Source: Pseudomonadota bacterium (GTDB taxonomy: Bacteria; Pseudomonadota; Gammaproteobacteria; Acidiferrobacterales; Acidiferrobacteraceae). Taken from it: 12,871 bases of DNA. How positions within the stretch are numbered: position 1 is the stretch's first letter; each line of letters starts with the position of its first letter. The translations under genes were made by a program, and so were the position numbers. The notes under the pieces were generated by a model that worked only from the letters and a program-made list of their open reading frames with translations, made no database searches and was not told the origin of the DNA. The stretch lies in the NCBI GenBank assembly GCA_021797365.1, contig JAJZZU010000040.1:1-12871 (forward strand). The letters run 5' to 3'. Positions 11,905-12,871 of this stretch are shown piece by piece.

Positions 11905-12871
11905 TCACCGCCTGAGCAGCGCGGCGGCGGCATCCATCTGTTCGTGCTCGAAGGCGGGCGCGAAGTCCTTGAGCTCGGCCGCGCGCAACCCGACCTCCGG
12001 GCTGAGTGCCACTTGGCGCCAACCCAATACCGCGGCATGCACCTCCCCAAGCACGGCCAGGGCCTGTGCCTCGTCCAGCGCGAAATACGATGCGCGGGCC
12101 AGCAGCATCTGAATGTCACTGATCGGCCCGTCGTGCTCGCTCAGCCACGTCTTGGACTCCCTGTCTTTGTCCGGGAAAGGGTTGATGTCGAAGGCAGGGG
12201 CAAGGCGCCATAGGCCGTGTTCCACGTGCAGAAATCCGTGGTTCTGGAGGTGGTCGTCCACGTTGGTGATCAGCAGATTGAGCACCAGGCGGCGCCAAAG
12301 TTGGCGCACATCCTCGGTGGGTGCGTGGCTGTGGGAGCGGATGGCGTCGGCAATCTCTGTGTAGCTACGATCCTCTTCGCGCGAGGCCTGCAGCAACGAT
12401 GCAGCCGACTGGTAAGGGATGCGGCCGCCATCGTGGTCGCGGTCGAACCGGCGGATGACCGCGACCGGCACCTCGTTTCCCCCGTCACCCAGCAAGACGA
12501 TGCGCGCGGGCGCGGCATCGATCCCCGCCTGCGCCGCCAGCTTCAGGGCCAGCACCTCGCCGCGCGTGACGCTGCGGGTGTCGCCCACGCTCGGAAACTT
12601 GCCGATGGCGAGCCAGCCGTCCTCGTCCACCATCGTGCACTTGGGGCGCGTGCCGCCGAGCGAAGTGCCCTTGCCTTGCAGGTAGCGCAAGTCCTCGGCG
12701 GTTTCCTGCCCGCGCTCGACGGCACAACTGGCTTGGTAGATATATTCCAGCTCGATCAAGGGCGGCGCGCTACGCCGGCCTTTCGCGACCGTCCTGTGCC
12801 AAGCCCCCTCTGTGTCACGCAGGCGCAATGCGCCAACGCGGCTAAAGTCGTCGACCGCCAGCAGGTAATCC
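11905..12871 (-). CDS. HipA-family serine/threonine kinase (toxin of a type II toxin-antitoxin system), partial at 5' end
   Basis: The frame is open to the window edge: upstream of the first possible start (TTG at 12828) it continues with DYLLAVDDFSRVGALRLRD, a HipA N-terminal block, so the gene begins outside. About 321 residues are visible (E. coli HipA is 440). Key motifs are the glycine-rich loop GTSLGGTRPK (12669-12640), whose Ser is comparable to the autophosphorylated loop of HipA; the nucleotide-binding IGKFPS; the catalytic loop NVDDHLQN (12264-12241); and the metal-binding DIN (from 12189) within LAPAFDINPFPD. All expected catalytic residues are present. In E. coli HipA phosphorylates glutamyl-tRNA synthetase and halts growth unless bound by HipB. 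A HipB-like antitoxin would be expected upstream, beyond the window. Confidence 0.9.
   Translation of the reverse strand, partial: DYLLAVDDFSRVGALRLRDTEGAWHRTVAKGRRSAPPLIELEYIYQASCAVERGQETAEDLRYLQGKGTSLGGTRPKCTMVDEDGWLAIGKFPSVGDTRSVTRGEVLALKLAAQAGIDAAPARIVLLGDGGNEVPVAVIRRFDRDHDGGRIPYQSAASLLQASREEDRSYTEIADAIRSHSHAPTEDVRQLWRRLVLNLLITNVDDHLQNHGFLHVEHGLWRLAPAFDINPFPDKDRESKTWLSEHDGPISDIQMLLARASYFALDEAQALAVLGEVHAAVLGWRQVALSPEVGLRAAELKDFAPAFEHEQMDAAAALLRR

Noticed and set aside
1..12871. tRNA, rRNA, CRISPR array, riboswitch or intact transposase
   Set aside because: I looked on both strands and saw no cloverleaf, regular spaced repeats, known aptamer core or transposase motif.

Overview
The window looks like a piece of chromosome from a high-GC gammaproteobacterium. 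This rests on gene content and gammaproteobacterial-style sequences: Pol I, UvrD, and a ThrB-type homoserine kinase close to polA, as in Pseudomonas. I cannot name the genus. Coding density is high, spacing is tight, and no tRNA, rRNA, CRISPR array or intact insertion sequence is visible.

Left part (1-3084, mostly minus strand). A partial + strand frame (1-182) looks like the tail of a repeat-rich protein. It is followed by a structured non-coding stretch with a good intrinsic terminator for the leftward polA gene. PolA has intact 5'-nuclease and polymerase motifs, but its 3'-5' proofreading site has lost most of its metal ligands.

Middle (3083-8525). polA and a LOG-family nucleotide hydrolase diverge from a shared CATG, so the two start codons overlap. 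LOG, thrB and a multi-pass membrane protein form a rightward operon. Its last stop overlaps tail to tail with a leftward pair: uvrD (DNA helicase II), then a membrane-anchored GGDEF protein whose active-site motif is degenerate. A TTGACA-type promoter candidate lies upstream of uvrD.

Right part (8647-11477). This is the most unusual locus: a compact four-gene operon with a small unrecognised protein, two consecutive proteins that each carry two YbjQ-like modules (four in all), and a PspA/IM30-family membrane-remodelling protein. The spacing (8 bp, 1-bp overlap, 16 bp) argues for one transcript. I infer an envelope-stress or membrane-repair module in which YbjQ-type ring proteins work with PspA. 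The YbjQ part is of unknown function.

End (11478-12871). A 427-bp gap holds an apparently frameshifted small membrane-protein frame, an imperfect direct repeat and an imperfect hairpin. A HipA-family kinase then runs leftward and is cut by the window edge, so its N-terminus and any HipB-type antitoxin are not visible. This end looks like accessory DNA.
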